The notes beneath the pieces were generated by a model. It searched no databases. It saw nothing but the letters and a program-made list of their open reading frames with translations, and was not told where the DNA came from. From Motacilla alba alba (taxonomy: Eukaryota; Chordata; Aves; Passeriformes; Motacillidae): a stretch of 64,000 nt of DNA. Made by a program: the position numbers and the translations under genes. The stretch is taken from positions 372,001-436,000 of the forward strand of contig NC_052045.1 in the NCBI RefSeq assembly GCF_015832195.1. The letters run 5' to 3'. The number at the start of each line of letters is the position of its first letter. Within the stretch, counting starts at the first letter, position 1. Below are positions 22,801-35,440 of this stretch, piece by piece.

Positions 22801-25789
22801 GGTGGAGGAATTCCCACTGCATCCCCCTCCTGTAGCCCCCTCACCTCGGCCTCCAGATAAAAAAGGCAGCAGCAGTGCAGCCTTCTGTCTGCACGAGAGC
22901 AGAGCCTGTGGAGGAGAGCTGCCACAAGGGAAAGCTGCTCTCTGAAGATGCTTGAAAAATAAACAATGGCACATCAGCACCGTGTGAGGTGGTTACCTGG
23001 GTCTAGATTGAAACCATGTGTGCTTGGGGTAGTGAGAGCCTGCCTTCCCTTCCTCTTCAATGGCAAAGACTTCATTTCCATGTACTTAGCAGACCTGGGG
23101 CAGCGTTTCCAGGAAAGGCAGTTTGGTGGAGGGAGGTGCTGCATGCAGTGCAGTGCTTCAGGGATTGCTTTCTGTCTTCTGAAGGCTGAAATGCCCCAGC
23201 ACAAGCCATCTTGCAGTGTGCCCTGGGGAGCAGGCTGTTAGTGGGGTGTGCCAGCAGTGTTTTCTCATCTTGTGATGGAAAGGAGAGCTCAAGGTTTTTC
23301 TGTCCCCAAATTCTTGGCATTAGCCTGACCTCTTTCTGCGCCTGACAAAATCTCTCTCAGTGGGCTGGTTTTATTGTAACAAGGTGATAGTTAAGGAGAC
23401 CAAAGTGGTGAACAGTCCCTGAAAGACACGCTGATGTGTGCCAGGTGCCTGACAGGATGTGTACAGGGCTGTTTTCTCCTCTTGTTCTGTCTCGGTTTCC
23501 CAGGAAGCTGTTTTGCTGCACGTCTGGTGTTGCTGGCCCACCGCATGGGAAGCCTTGAGTAATCCCACACTGCTCTGAGCATGTTTGAGAAGCTTTTTAT
23601 GACAAGATCGCTGAGTGTCCTGCCCTTTGCTCTGCCCCCTCTCGTGTTTGTCACATCTAATAATGGACAGAAATGTGGTGTGTGCCGCTGAACACGGGGA
23701 ATTTGTTTGTATTCCATGTTTGCCACAGCCTTTTAATTTGAGGAGGGAGCGTGGGAGCAGGGAATGGCTAGGAACGCTTCTCTTTGGTAGCTCTCTGCTG
23801 TAGGCTAGATACAGTTCTTAGGGAATGATGTGAACTTGAGCTGAAGTGTTGGGCTTTAGAGTGGCAGTGGTGTCTGGAGGGGCAGTGCTAAGTGCTCTAA
23901 AAGCACTGTATCTGTTTCAGGGCTTGGTGAAGGGTGGTGAGATAAGCTCTGTCTGTGCTCTGTTATCTGTATCTCTGTTATTAGGCGTGTCAGGCACTGC
24001 AGTTTCCAAGGAGGATGTTGCCACGTTTTATTTTGCAAGGGAGTGCTTTGGAAACATCACTCAGGCTGTCTCCAGCCCTCAGCCTGGGCGGGTGCTCATG
24101 CACACTCTGAGCTGTGCTTGTGCTGCTGCCAGGTGCTGCTCTGCCCTGCTCAGCCAAAGTGGGCTTTTGTCCCTAACCTCGATGTTGGTACATCTTGGGC
24201 TTGTTCCTTGCACAGGTCCCATCTAGTTAGGTAACAATAGTAAGGTGTAAAAGTGCAGGAGAATCCTAAATTGTTAAATCCTGGTGACTTTTCCACGCTT
24301 ACATATTTGGTTGTTGTACGTGTGTATCTGGCCCTAATTTCTGTGCACGTGCTCTCTGTTCCTCAATGTAGCAGATGTTGTTCCAACAACCACTTCCCAT
24401 CTTTTCTCCCTCCTTTTTATTTCTTTCTTGCTTGTTCAAAACATGGTGAGTAAGTAAGGATGCTGTTGTTAGGTTGAAGACTTCAACTGTCATGATTGCC
24501 TGGTCCAAGGGAAAGTGGGACTGGTGTAGCTGGGATGTTGGCAGGAGAGGAAGGCATGCATAAGGCGTTATTTCTCATGAGGCCTCTTTTCCCTCCTTAG
24601 CCTGTATCAAAGGTGGATAAACTCTACTTTTGGATAGCTGTGAGTATTCAGCAGTCAGCAGGGAAACTTCCACAAGGCAGATGAAGTCCCTGACATATCA
24701 GAAAGGGCATCTGCCTTGCTCTGTAGACTTTGTAAGAAGTGTGAGATCTTACATGAGAGATGGAAATTATTGTGCCACTAGGATAACATTTTTGAGAAGC
24801 ATCTGGTTCAGGATTGTACAATGTCCAGCATGCATGCTTCCTGGGACAACTCCCCATCCAAGGCTTGTTTCCATTTGCCTTATGTCACGCCCCTTCCAGG
24901 AGCACATTGCAGAGATTTCTGAGATGATGGCAATCAGACAGAGTGGGATTGTGGAGCATGAGAGCTTTGTCAGCGAGATGCTGCGCCGAGTGAAGGAGCC
25001 CTGCTGGCAGGGTAATTTCACTGCTGCTGGGACCTGGCCAGCATTTCCAAAGGAAGTTCTGTGTGCACAGGAGGAACGTCCTCTGGGATGGTTGAGGGCA
25101 GGATACATGCCAGGATGAGTGCTGCTCATGGGTAAAACCTGACGGTTACCTATTATCCAGAATATTTTAATAGTATCTTTAGGGTATTTTTTCTGAGAGA
25201 CACATTTTTGGATGACTGCTCTTATCTTTATTTATGTTTTCATAAGCATTCCCAATATCCTTCTCACTTCCAGCTGGAAAATCTAAACACAACAAGCTTT
25301 TATTTATTTATTTATTTGTTTGTTTTTTATTTTGCCTCATGTGGTTGTTGTGGGCTTTGTTATCTCTGCTGCACTTTGTGTGCCAATAACTTCTGAAGTC
25401 AAGCAGTCTAATTGCAAAAATGAAGAAACAGAAAAACACCACCCAAGAGCACCAAAAATATATGGGAAAAGCCACCTGTTTTACAGTGTCCATGAACATC
25501 TGCTAATGCACCATTTGCCAAATGGGTGGGGAAATTTGTATGGAAAGGAATGTCATTCATGGTCCAAGCTAGGTTTGCAAGTAGCTTCTCCTTCAGATTT
25601 CTGCCTTTCATCATCAGAGATGCCAGGCTCCAGGCACAAGCTCTGCACTGGGCCAGCCTCAGTCAGGGATAATCTGCCTTCACTTCAAACTCAGATTCTT
25701 TTTTTTTTAAGGATTATGTAATTTTTTTTCTCTTTAAGAATTGGATCATTATTTTGGAATTTGAAGCCTTTCAATAAAGGGCAAGGGGA
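19882..25789. other. Unique non-coding desert
   Basis: No exon recognised in nearly 6 kb. The longest frame is 162 codons at 24630-25118 (plus), containing RPFQEHIAEISEMMAIRQSG; I recognise no family, and chance alone should yield frames of this length in 64 kb. Two GTCACGTG E-box octamers lie 123 bp apart at 21046 and 21169. A T/A palindromic low-complexity tract is at 20884-20912. A TTTA-type run is at 25299-25330. Confidence 0.5.
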
Positions 25790-25890
25790 GGGAAAGTTTG
25801 AAGCTGTGAGGGTGCTGAGGCACTGGAACACACTGGCCTGAGAAGCTGTGGATCAGCCATCCCTGGGAGTGTTGGAGGCCAGGTGGCTGC
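25790..25890 (+). mobile_element. CR1 LINE internal 3' fragment (plus orientation)
   Basis: Contains GGTGCTGAGGCACTGGAACA, CACTGGCCTGAGAAGCTGTG, GATCAGCCATCCCTGGGAGT and GTTGGAGGCCAGGTGG. In CR1 this order is 'gtgaggcactggcacaggttgcccagagaagctgtggatgccccatccctggaggtgttcaaggccagg', just upstream of the 3' terminus. The terminal part is missing, so this is a broken copy. Confidence 0.85.
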
Positions 25891-28800
25891 AAGGTGGATA
25901 TTTGTCATGGCCTGTGCAGAGCAGAGCCCTGTGCAACCTGGGAGGGGAGCAGAAAGCTGCTGCCAGGTCTGCTCTCTGGTTTGGGGTGCATGGGGCCCAG
26001 TTCTTACACTAATATATGATAACATTCCCTTTGTTGGCTTTGGGATTGCCAGCAAAGTGTGTCAGGCGTTTTGTGGTAAGATGGTCTTTGACAAAATCTG
26101 TGGGGGTTTTTCCAAACTGTGCTCTTTCTGCTCAGTGTTTCTGTGCCCTGTGGACGCACATGGATTATACCCTGTAAAATTATTCTAATGTTAACTAGAG
26201 TGTGGATGGGCTGAGCAAAGAAAGACTTTGAAGCAATGTGTTTGTAAGTTCTTCAAAAGCCTGATAAATTGTCCATTTAAAAATATAGGGTAAATTGTAG
26301 ACATTTTATTTCAATTTGGGATGAAACTGTGTCAACATTTTAACATTTTCCATGGTGGCTGGAAAGTCTTGTTGACCAAGGAAAATGGTCTAAGTATGAT
26401 GGCATTGTTACTTTGTTAGAAAGGGAAAGAAAATTAACATGAAATCAAAATTATTTATTGCTTCAAAGACCTGATGACCTAGTGCATCATCAAAAGGAAC
26501 TTGGAGAAAGACCTCTTACATAAAATTAACTCTCTGAATCTGTCTCTTACCAGTAGTTTGGGGATGTAAAGACACTTAGTGAGGGTGGCTGTTAGCAGCC
26601 AGTTCCCATGTCCTGGCTTGATTGCATTGCTAATTGGGGTGCAAAAATGGGACGGCCTTTCCCAGTTGTGGGAGTTGTGTGAGACCTTTGTGCACCTTTT
26701 TCTTTATAACACACTTCACCCTTTTGAAAAGTGGGGGTTTTTTTTTTAATTTTTTTTTTTTTAGGAAATACGGGGTTTTGGTGTGCATTTTGAAACTTGT
26801 CTTCTCTTCCAAAGGAAAACTTGGCACTGTGAACCTGCTAACTCCAGCAGGCACCCGACACGTGCTTTGGAGAAGGTGATTATTCCCTGTCACTGGGGCA
26901 GGTGTCTTTTCCTGTGAAGATTTTGATGCCATTAAGGAGTGATGTCCTAAAGGGGTTTGTATTTTTAGCAGCTGTGATTTATGTCCTGCAGGCTCTGTCT
27001 TTAAATCATGCCTCAAAGAGGGACGGGTTATTTTACAGAGAAACCCATAAAGTAATATATGCTTCTGGTGTGACTTTCTTTAAAGCTGTGCATTAGTTCC
27101 TGAGAACTGAGGTCAGCCTGCCTGTGCTGAGATCTGCAGAATGACATTTCCATACTGGGGCTTATTTCATGCTGATGTGAGAAGCAGGAAGTAATATTTA
27201 CCAGATGAAGCTACATAGTACTTTTAACAATAATGATAACAACCAATAATGCAGTGCATTTTAAAAATGATTTTTTCCTTTGTCTCAGAGTACTTAAGAA
27301 GACCTCCAATCTATAGAAAAATAATGGAAGTGTTAATGAGAATCCAGGTTTTGTAGGGATCAGTACCAGCCTCGGGCACGTGTACAAACCATGTACTTGC
27401 TGGAAAGCTGCTGGCTTTGGAGTTCTTGCCTTTGACCTGGAAATGTCCTTGCCCTGCTGCTCTGGAGACACCTCTGCAGGGTGGGGAGGCCTCTGAGTTT
27501 TCCTGTCCCTCCTCAGCTTCTGCAGGCAGCGATGCAGCTCACGCTGGGAGTGCAGAGAGGTGGCCGACCTGTGACTTCATTGAGGTATTTCCTCCACTCC
27601 CTTACCTCAGGCAATGTCGTCATTTCCAGCTCTGCACAGCCTGCCCGGGACAGAAGCTGCTGCTGTGGGGAAGGTCTGTAAGTTACAGACACTAAAGCTG
27701 AGTGATGTGCTCTTCTCAGCAGCGTCACCCGGGTGCTTCTGATTTGGCAAATAGAGCTGAGTTCACTGTGGGTTGAGGAAATGGTGATGTGTCTCTGATG
27801 GTAAGACACTTGTGGAGGAGTCTGAGAAAGCTGTAATTTTTTGCATGTGTAACTATGGAGGCATGCTTTGATATCAGAGAATTGCTTCATAAATGAAGTT
27901 GTAAGAAACATTTAAATGTCAAGTATCCTTCATCTCGTTCATTCAAGCGCAGAATATTTATGAGGATACTGTTAATAAAGCATCTTTGCCTCTCTGGCAG
28001 AGACTGGACTTAGGCAGGATATTTGACAGTGGAGAAGACTAAGAAAGTGAGAAAAGGATGTTTTCAATGAGTTTGAATTTCTCTAGCATGCCCTTTTCTT
28101 TTAAGGGTTTTGTGAATTGCTCTGGCAATTTGCTAAGTATTAAAGGGAACAATGAACAGGGCCCTCTTTTTACAAAGACAAAGAAACAAAGATTTGAAGA
28201 TTTTTCAGTTTGCTTCAAAAATAGCTTGATGAAGATGGACATTATAGCAAATGAAATATTTAACTAGAGTGACCCTCAGTGAAGTGATGTCAAGGGTAGT
28301 AAGTAATACAATTGTCACATTGTATGTAATCACTCCTTTGTAAGCTACTGAGGCACAATTATTTTAAGTAAATTGAAATGTCTAATAGGGACAATGCTGT
28401 TTTTCTTTAGCTAAAAATAGTCATATGAAATACTTATTTAATCTTTAAAATGTTTCAGGCTTTTAACACCAAGACTGGATAATTTCACTCTTTTGGTTTT
28501 GGTTTTATTCTTTCTAGCTAGTGCCTTTGCTCTGAAGCTTTCTCAGAATACAAGTATTTACCAGTTTCCTCTAAAACAATGAAGTTATTAGCCACTTAAG
28601 TTGATTTTCTCCCTGATTAAAAAAAAAAGATTAAAGAGGTTTCATTTTTTGAATGGCACTCTTGAGATTTGGCTCAAGTGTTTGTGATTTGGAGTAGCTG
28701 CAAAATTGTTATAAGAAATACGGCTCAAGAAAAAGCTTCTAAAATACCCACACGTCCAGGAAGCAGCCTCAGGTCCTGAGTTTCTCTCACTGGTGCAGAC

Positions 28801-30811
28801 AGCAGACCCTGCACTCCTTGTCCTGGAGTGGCAGCATGGTCTTCTGCACAGCCCTTGGGTTCTCCTTCCATCTCCAGGAATATGTCAGGAAAAATGTCAG
28901 GCAGGTGCCACACGTGTCAGCACAGCCAGGGTTTGCTGTGAGAGTCCCTGAGAAAATGCTTCTGGTGGAGTCTTCCCCTCCAGACCTGCTCTTTTTAGGC
29001 TGTGCTGTCTCTACCCCCTTTGGAGGAGATTTGCAGGACCTGAGCCTTAACACCTCCTCTCTCAGAACTCTGGGTTTTACTGCTATGTGTGACATCCCAA
29101 ATCCTTTATCTTTAACCCTGATGTTCCACTGGATTATTGTGTTTCAGCCTTTGGAAGATTTTATTCTTTTCCTCAAACATGAACAAAAATATTGTTCAAA
29201 GCTCCACTCCTTGTCAAGGCTATTGGTGCTTCCAGTTTGCTGCCAGGGGTGCAGCACAGAACTGTTTTAGATGGATCAAGGAACATGCCCAATTACTAGT
29301 TAATTTTCTCCTTAGATGTTCAAAGACGAGTCCTCTTTTAGTACATCAGCATAATTTAAAAATATTTTTCTTAATTATTAATTATTCGAAACTTCTGTTT
29401 GCTTATGGAGCTGTTGCTACCCTTTTGAATCCAGTTATTTATAAGTCATAGTTCAGCACATGTACTTGAGGGAACCAAGCCCTGTAAGTCAGACACTGAC
29501 TGGTGTTTTGGTGTTGGTCCATTGCCCCGTGTCAGTGCCTGTGAAATTGCCTGAAAACTCTTACAGTAAATTTCCTGAATATACCCAGAGAAGGCTGGAA
29601 AGCAATGTTGTGTCACAGATGGATTTACCAGGGTCTAACCCATCATGCTGCCCTCCTCCCTCTGGCAGCAGGAATCAGAACTTTGACCTGTGACTGCAAA
29701 AGAAAGAAACATCACTGCCTGAACTTAAAAAAAAAGAAAATCTTAGTGACAATCTTCATAGCATTTGATAGTTTCTTTCCTCAGGGCCCCGTCACCAGCG
29801 GAGAGGGGCAGTGCCAGTCCACAGAGCCAGTTCTGTCACCCCAGCAGAGTCCCTTGATGTCCTTCTGGGGCCTCCATCTGAAGGACAGGAGCTGCTGCAT
29901 GTGCTCAGTAGAAGAGATTTCCCTGCAGGAATCTCGGGGAATGTGTGGCCCAGCAGCTCTCCCTGAACCCTTGCCCTTGCCTGGTGGCCCTTTTGTGGTT
30001 GCTGTTTTCAAGTGAGCGTGAGGCTTGCAGCTCAGGTGGAAATCTCTTCCCTGATGAGTACTGAGCTGGCAGCTTCTGAGCTTTCGGTGTCAGAAGGGAA
30101 GTTGATGCTGAGTGCCCAGACTGGCAGTGTCTGCTCTTTACCTGTGCACTGCCTGTGACAGCCCCACAGGAGGGGCTGGGGGCTTTGTGGGACTGGCTAC
30201 AAAGGCCAGTGCCTGACCTTGATGAGCTTAACAAAGCCAGATCCTCTGGTATCTTAGTGTGACCCTGATTTAACAGGGCACTTCTAAGCCCTGCCATCCT
30301 GGTTCTGACAATGTCCTGACTAACCAGATTAACCCCAAATCTCAAGCTTGTTCTTTCTCCTCATAGGTAAAGAATACAATTTTTCCTGAGAGATTATTTT
30401 CCAATACCCATTTATGGGCATGAGTTGAATAACTAAAACCAGCTACAGTTTCATCAGAGAGATGAGCTGTTAAGGTGGAAATTGTTAGATGGCAGTATTG
30501 TTTGATTGAAGGGCAGTATATGCTGCTAGATTCTGAGCTTTTCCCTAAAGAAATCAAAAACTTGTCAGATTTCAACCTGGATCCTTATTTATCCAGATAG
30601 AAGTCTCAGTCTTATGCTGCCAAAGATTTTGAAAGCTTTTCTTACGAGCATATTAAAACCCTAGTGTTGCCATATTTCATTTGGCAATAATTATGTCCTT
30701 TGCCTCTCTTCTGGATAATATTTAGCTTTATCATCATCATTATTAGTTGCTACTGTTCTGCTGGGAGCACTAGTTTGCATTTAATTACAGACCACTTGCA
30801 AATAGCCTGTG
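25891..30811. other. Unique non-coding desert
   Basis: No exon, array or element recognised. A T-rich tract lies at 26737-26764. The 150-codon plus-strand frame at 28818-29270 and the 136-codon frame at 29605-30015 have no domains and no conserved splice context. The stretch is AT-rich at 28.2-28.7 and 29.3-29.5 kb. Confidence 0.5.
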
Positions 30812-30882
30812 TGGCCCTGATTCAGCAAACACTTCTGGCAGGTGTGTAATTTTAAAGCCAGTGAACGAGCCCATTGACGTTC
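30812..30882. repeat. Ancient amniote palindromic repeat half
   Basis: GTGGCCCTGATTCAGCAAAC, then ACTTCTGGCAGG, TGTGTAATTTTAAAGCCAGT and GAGCCCATTGACGTT. This follows a common sauropsid repeat whose half reads 'ggccctgattcagcaaagcacttaag...ctttaagcatgtgagtagtcccattga' and whose centre is the CATTGACTTCAATG palindrome. The other half is missing or too diverged. Family name uncertain. Confidence 0.6.
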
Positions 30883-31914
30883 CGTGTGGCTCTGATCCGC
30901 TCTGTGCCTGGCATGCACTGACTGCACGAGCCCCAGGTCTGAAGAGTGCCTCCATGCAGAGCTGCTGCTGCGTGCTGCTCTGGCCCCATGGTCTCCCAGG
31001 TGTGAGGCTGAGGCTGCAAATTGCCACAGTGCCATATCTTAGGTTATCACCTTAAATGGCTCTGAAACTGCACCTGGCAGCCCGTTAGCATCAGACAGAA
31101 CTCGAGGACTTTTGGACTTCTTAGAAAGAGCAACAGCTTTTTGTCAGCTGAAGAAAAAGTAGAACCCTCTGTTTTGCATGCTTCCTTGGCTCAGTATAAA
31201 TTTTAGTAAGATTCTCTATACTAGAAGTAAAACTTGGCTGAATGACCTGCCAGGCAGGAGGATATGCCAGGCACATTCACAATATTGTATAATTTAATTG
31301 GCTAGTTGGAAATGCATAATAAAATACAGGGTGTTTGAGTTATTACTTAGCTGCCTATGTAATTACTTCTGTTTAATATTTAATTGTGTTGATCTTTCTG
31401 TCTTGTCTTTGTTCCACACAGAAAATAGATCCCTCTTTTTGTCTATTCACGGGCACTGGGCTACTGGGTAGAGGGCTTTGCAGCTAATCTTCCTGATTGT
31501 TCAAATGTCACTGTAAAATATTTAGCATCTTGATAACTCCAAAGCTATCAAAACAGATTGGTTGGTAACAATTAAAATTATGCTAACATCACTAAAACAG
31601 ATATAACGGAGTGATGCTTGTTAAGCACTTAATGATCCCTTTCTCCAAGGAATTCCATTTCAATTTCTTTATGCTGCCTGATTGCTTTACTGCATCCTGC
31701 AGGTTCTGTGCTCTGCTGCTCTGTGTAATACATATTCAAACCCTTCTCTGAGCTCTCGTCGTGCCAATCAAGGATGCAAATGGAGTCTGTATGTCTGTGT
31801 GATCAGAATTTCTTGCTTGTTTGCAAGCCCGTAAATAATGGAGTGAATAAGGATCTGATGTGTAACAGTATAAAAGTAATCAGACCTTGTATCTGGCTTC
31901 CAGTAAACATCGGT
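30883..31914. other. AT-rich, regulatory-looking non-coding block
   Basis: From about 31190 to 31650 the sequence is AT-rich, CpG-poor and dense in homeodomain-type cores (TAATTTAATTGG at 31290, AACAATTAAAATTATG at 31568). It has no frame of length and no repeat family, a texture typical of conserved non-coding elements near developmental genes. Conservation cannot be shown from one sequence. Confidence 0.4.
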
Positions 31915-31991
31915 ATGGCCCTGATCCAGCCACTGCTGTAATCAATGGGAGCCTTTTATTGACTTTAATGGGAGTTGAATTAGGCCTTGTC
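31915..31991. repeat. Ancient amniote palindromic repeat
   Basis: ATGGCCCTGATCCAGCCACT, then GCTGTAATCAATGGGAGCC, TTATTGACTTTAATGGGAGT and GAATTAGGCC. The centre pairs CAATGGGAG/TTGACTTTAATGGGAG in the arrangement seen in other sauropsid copies, about 1.1 kb from the related half-copy at 30812. Diverged and non-coding. Confidence 0.55.
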
Positions 31992-34900
31992 TGAGGCTTG
32001 AAAATTCAGCTGCAGCTCTTGGGGCTGATCCTCGGCTGGTGCAACCTGGCTTTGTGCCCCTGGAAATCAGGCAGCTGATCTGCCTTGCCCTGCCGAGGAC
32101 GTGGCAGGCAGACCTGCCCTGAGCTGCTGTCACCCTCCCACCCTGCAGCCTTCTGTGCCAGGCCAGCTCTGGGCTCTGCTTCCTTCAGCTGTCCACTTAG
32201 GAGCTTACACTGCTCTCTGAACAGGGCTTGAAATGTGCAATTGTCTTTAGAAAAACCTTCTACTTGAAAGGAATTATAATAATCATTATTTTGAACTTTA
32301 GGTTTTTTTATATTTTCATTGTTTATAAAGGAATATATCTGTTCCTTTTGCTTTACTTTGGCTGCGAGGGAAAAATGAGCCTAATTAGCAAAACTAAAAA
32401 TAAACTAAGTTGATCAGAAAAGCAGTTCTTGCAAATTTGACGACCTTCCCTTGCAAATGCTGATATGAAAAAGGATAAAGATTTTATGAAGGGTCCTTGC
32501 TTTGGAGTTTTGTGGGGATGAATGGGTAGAGAAGACAGTAGCCGTGTGTGGATGAAAGGCTTTTAGAATGTAACTTTGTGGATCATCTATGCTATGAACC
32601 ACTCAGAGCTGTGATACCCTTCCTGTTTCTCAAGTACTACGAGTATAAAAGACTTTGTAAAATTCTTTGAGCTGATTCTTATTCTGGCCTCTCCGCTTTG
32701 AAAGGATGTGGAAAATACATCCTTTGGGAAGTCTTCTGGCCAGCTGAGCTCTCCAAGGATAAGCTTGCAAACATGCTAGATTGATGCTCTGGAGCAGCTC
32801 CAGGAAAGCTTGGCCAGTGTGTGATGGCAACTGCACCCACGCTGAAATTCAGGAGGGAAGAGCGTGCCTGCCTCTGGGTTGTGTGTGTTTCCAGGCTCGC
32901 TCCTCAGCAGGGACAATCAGCACAGTTGCTGTTTCCTCCAGCAGGGTGAGGGTGATTTATGCCAGCTGAAAGTCTGGCTCTCCACACCCTCGTGCATGCA
33001 CAGGCACCGAGGTTGGCTTTTGCTGGGGTTTGTTCCCCTCAGGGCAGTGTTATTTCCAGCAAAGGCGGTGGAAGCAGCTTGGATGTCAGTTTTTCAGTGA
33101 CAAATCTGTCTGTGTGTAGGGGGGTTCTTGGCTGTGCTGGAGGCAGGAGACAGCCCTGTCCCCCCTCAGCAGAGGGGTGGTGGCAGTGCCGTGACTCTCG
33201 TGCTCAGCCTGGGGTCAGCTGGGCCAGAGCTCGGCCAGGTGACAGAGAGCCTGCGGGACACCTGTGCCACACCTGTGCTGGTGTGCTCTGGGTCCCAGCT
33301 GCCCTGGACCCCACCAGCTTTTCCTTGTTCCTGACAGACCTGTGTGCTCCTTTGGGAGGCAGCACTTGGTGAGCTTAGGGTGCCTGTTTGGGTCCTGCTG
33401 GCAGTTCTGGTCCAGACTTGCGTAGGAAGAATCTCCTTCCAAAAGGTCTGAAAATGTCTCAAAGTTTGAAGATTAATTTGAGAAATCCCACTTCAATCTG
33501 GCCATTGAACGTTGCTATGAATAAATGCTCTCTGCTGCTCTGGTTTTCAACAGAAAGGCTCCTTTGCCTGGCACTACTAGGCTTGTTCTCCTTTTCAGAC
33601 CTAAGCTGCAAAACAGGAGGTTCTGCTAGTCTTTACAGGGTTTAATGTCTCTTTTGTTTTATAAAATCCTGTCTTTGGAGATGAGTTCTGTAATAACCCC
33701 ATTTTTTAAAAATGGTGTTTGCCACTTAGCTGTTTTCCATTTGGATGTGTTTTATTTACAGTAAATTAAAGCAAGAAGGCAAAGTGGGTTTTATTTCCTA
33801 TTTTCCTGTGTTCTGTATTCATAGAACATCTGCCCTCCATCCCCTTCCTGTGATCATACAACATCAAACCATGCAGGAATAAGTCAGGGCTGATCTTTCT
33901 GCCATGCTATGCTCTTCTTGATCATTTGACTGAGAAGTATTTGTTTGTAGGTGAAAACTACCACTGCTTTTTCTTTTTTCTGTAGTGACTTTGGAGTTGC
34001 ACCCTTTCTCTTATGTTTAAGAGTTCCAGTTCATGGTGATATTTAAGAAATAAAGCTGAACTCAGCCAAAACAGAAGAACTGAAGAAGGCCAGTCATCAG
34101 AGGGGAGGAATATAGCCTGACAAGTCTACAGAGTAAGTAAGGTTGTAGAGATATGTCACTTAATTAAACATCTGTGCATTCTCACCCATTTGTGTTCTGT
34201 GGCTTTGCTGGTGAGTAGAAAGGTTTCCTCAGTGATGCTGTTTACTTTTTGTTCATTCATATTTGAGCTTACAAATTGCTTGAAAGCAATTTAACTTTTT
34301 GCATAGAAATTTCACACAGGTGAAGGCTTTTCTGTGCTAGGGAAAAAGTGAACAGAATTTCCTTTGTTGATTTTAAAGTCCTAGAGTGTGGAAGCCTCCA
34401 GAACTGCCCATTGCCAATGTGTGGAGCAGTTCTTCTGCCTGTTTACCTTCTCATTTTCCACATTATTTTTTTTCCAGCCTCACATCTATTTCCTGAAGAG
34501 TTCGTTCTCTCTCCCCTCGGCCCCCAGTGTCTGCTTGTCTTTCAGCGCCCTGTGGGGTGTGCTGGCAGCTCTGGTGACCCAGTGAGTCTGGTGCTGCTCT
34601 GCTCAGAGTTCAGGCCCCAGGGACGTTGCCCTTGTCATGTCCATGTGCAATTAGCAGCGAGGGCAGACAGGGCTGGGGCTGCTCCTGCTGCTGTGCTGGC
34701 CTGGGGGGTTAGCCCTTGGGCACAGCACAGCCTTTAGTGCGGCCTCGCCTGCCCGTAATTCCGAATATTAGATGGACAAACATGTCATGATTAAGTCCTT
34801 AGGAGCCTGTAAGAAGCTGTTTTTTCACAGCCACTCCTGGTGTGTTGAGATTAAATGTCCTGTCACACTGGGCGTGTGTACACTGCCAGGCAGGAGCTGA

Positions 34901-35160
34901 CCTCTCCAGTGGCTGTAATTAGAAACAATTTTCAGATTTATGTGATGAGTTCTGTTTCACAGTGTGTACATACAGTCCACCTAGAGAAGATTTTTTCAGA
35001 AATTGCTCTCATTCTCTCAAAAGCAACTACATCTCCAGATGTCTTCAGAATACCTCGCGTGTCTGTGAGAGCTGTAAAATAACTGCGAGCTTATAAATTC
35101 ACCTTTTTGCAGTTATTAAATGTGGTTGACTCATTCCAGCCTGTTGCTTTGGAGATAGGT
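31992..35160. other. Unique non-coding sequence
   Basis: No exon recognised. A GC-rich patch at 32820-33420 keeps frames of 68-137 codons open on both strands simultaneously, which argues against a real gene. No transposon recognised. From about 34750 it becomes AT-rich and grades into the block below. Confidence 0.5.
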
Positions 35161-35440
35161 ACAATATAGGAACCTTGGCACTATGACAGGCAATTAAAAT
35201 CCCAAGATGTTTAGCCATGTATGAGTATTTTCACACAGTGAGACCTCTAAGCTTAGCCCGCTGCTGACATTGTTAGTTATTGCATCAGTTGCACGAGATG
35301 AGGTTGACAGGTGTAATTATGTATTTCTATGGTGATTATGTATGGCCTGTCATAGAGACCAACGTGCCTGTAACTGTGCACTCATTTAGTGGCCATTTAT
35401 TGAGTGAAGTATTGGAGTTGGCACGCCGTTTACAAGGGAA
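35161..35440. promoter_or_regulatory. Candidate conserved regulatory block with 11-bp inverted repeat
   Basis: CTATGACAGGC (35181-35191) and its exact reverse complement GCCTGTCATAG (35345-35355) flank a segment holding a third TGACAG (35305-35310, in TTGACAGGTGTAATTATG). TGACAG is the MEIS/TALE homeodomain core, and TAAT/ATTA cores lie beside two of the three copies (CAATTAAAA, GTAATTATG). The block is CpG-poor, without frames or repeats. This is motif-level evidence only; occupancy or conservation is inferred. Confidence 0.4.

Noticed and set aside
24630..25118. 162-codon plus-strand frame, the longest clear of arrays with mixed composition
   Set aside because: About three frames of this length are expected by chance in 64 kb with six frames. 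No recognised motif and no splice or promoter context.
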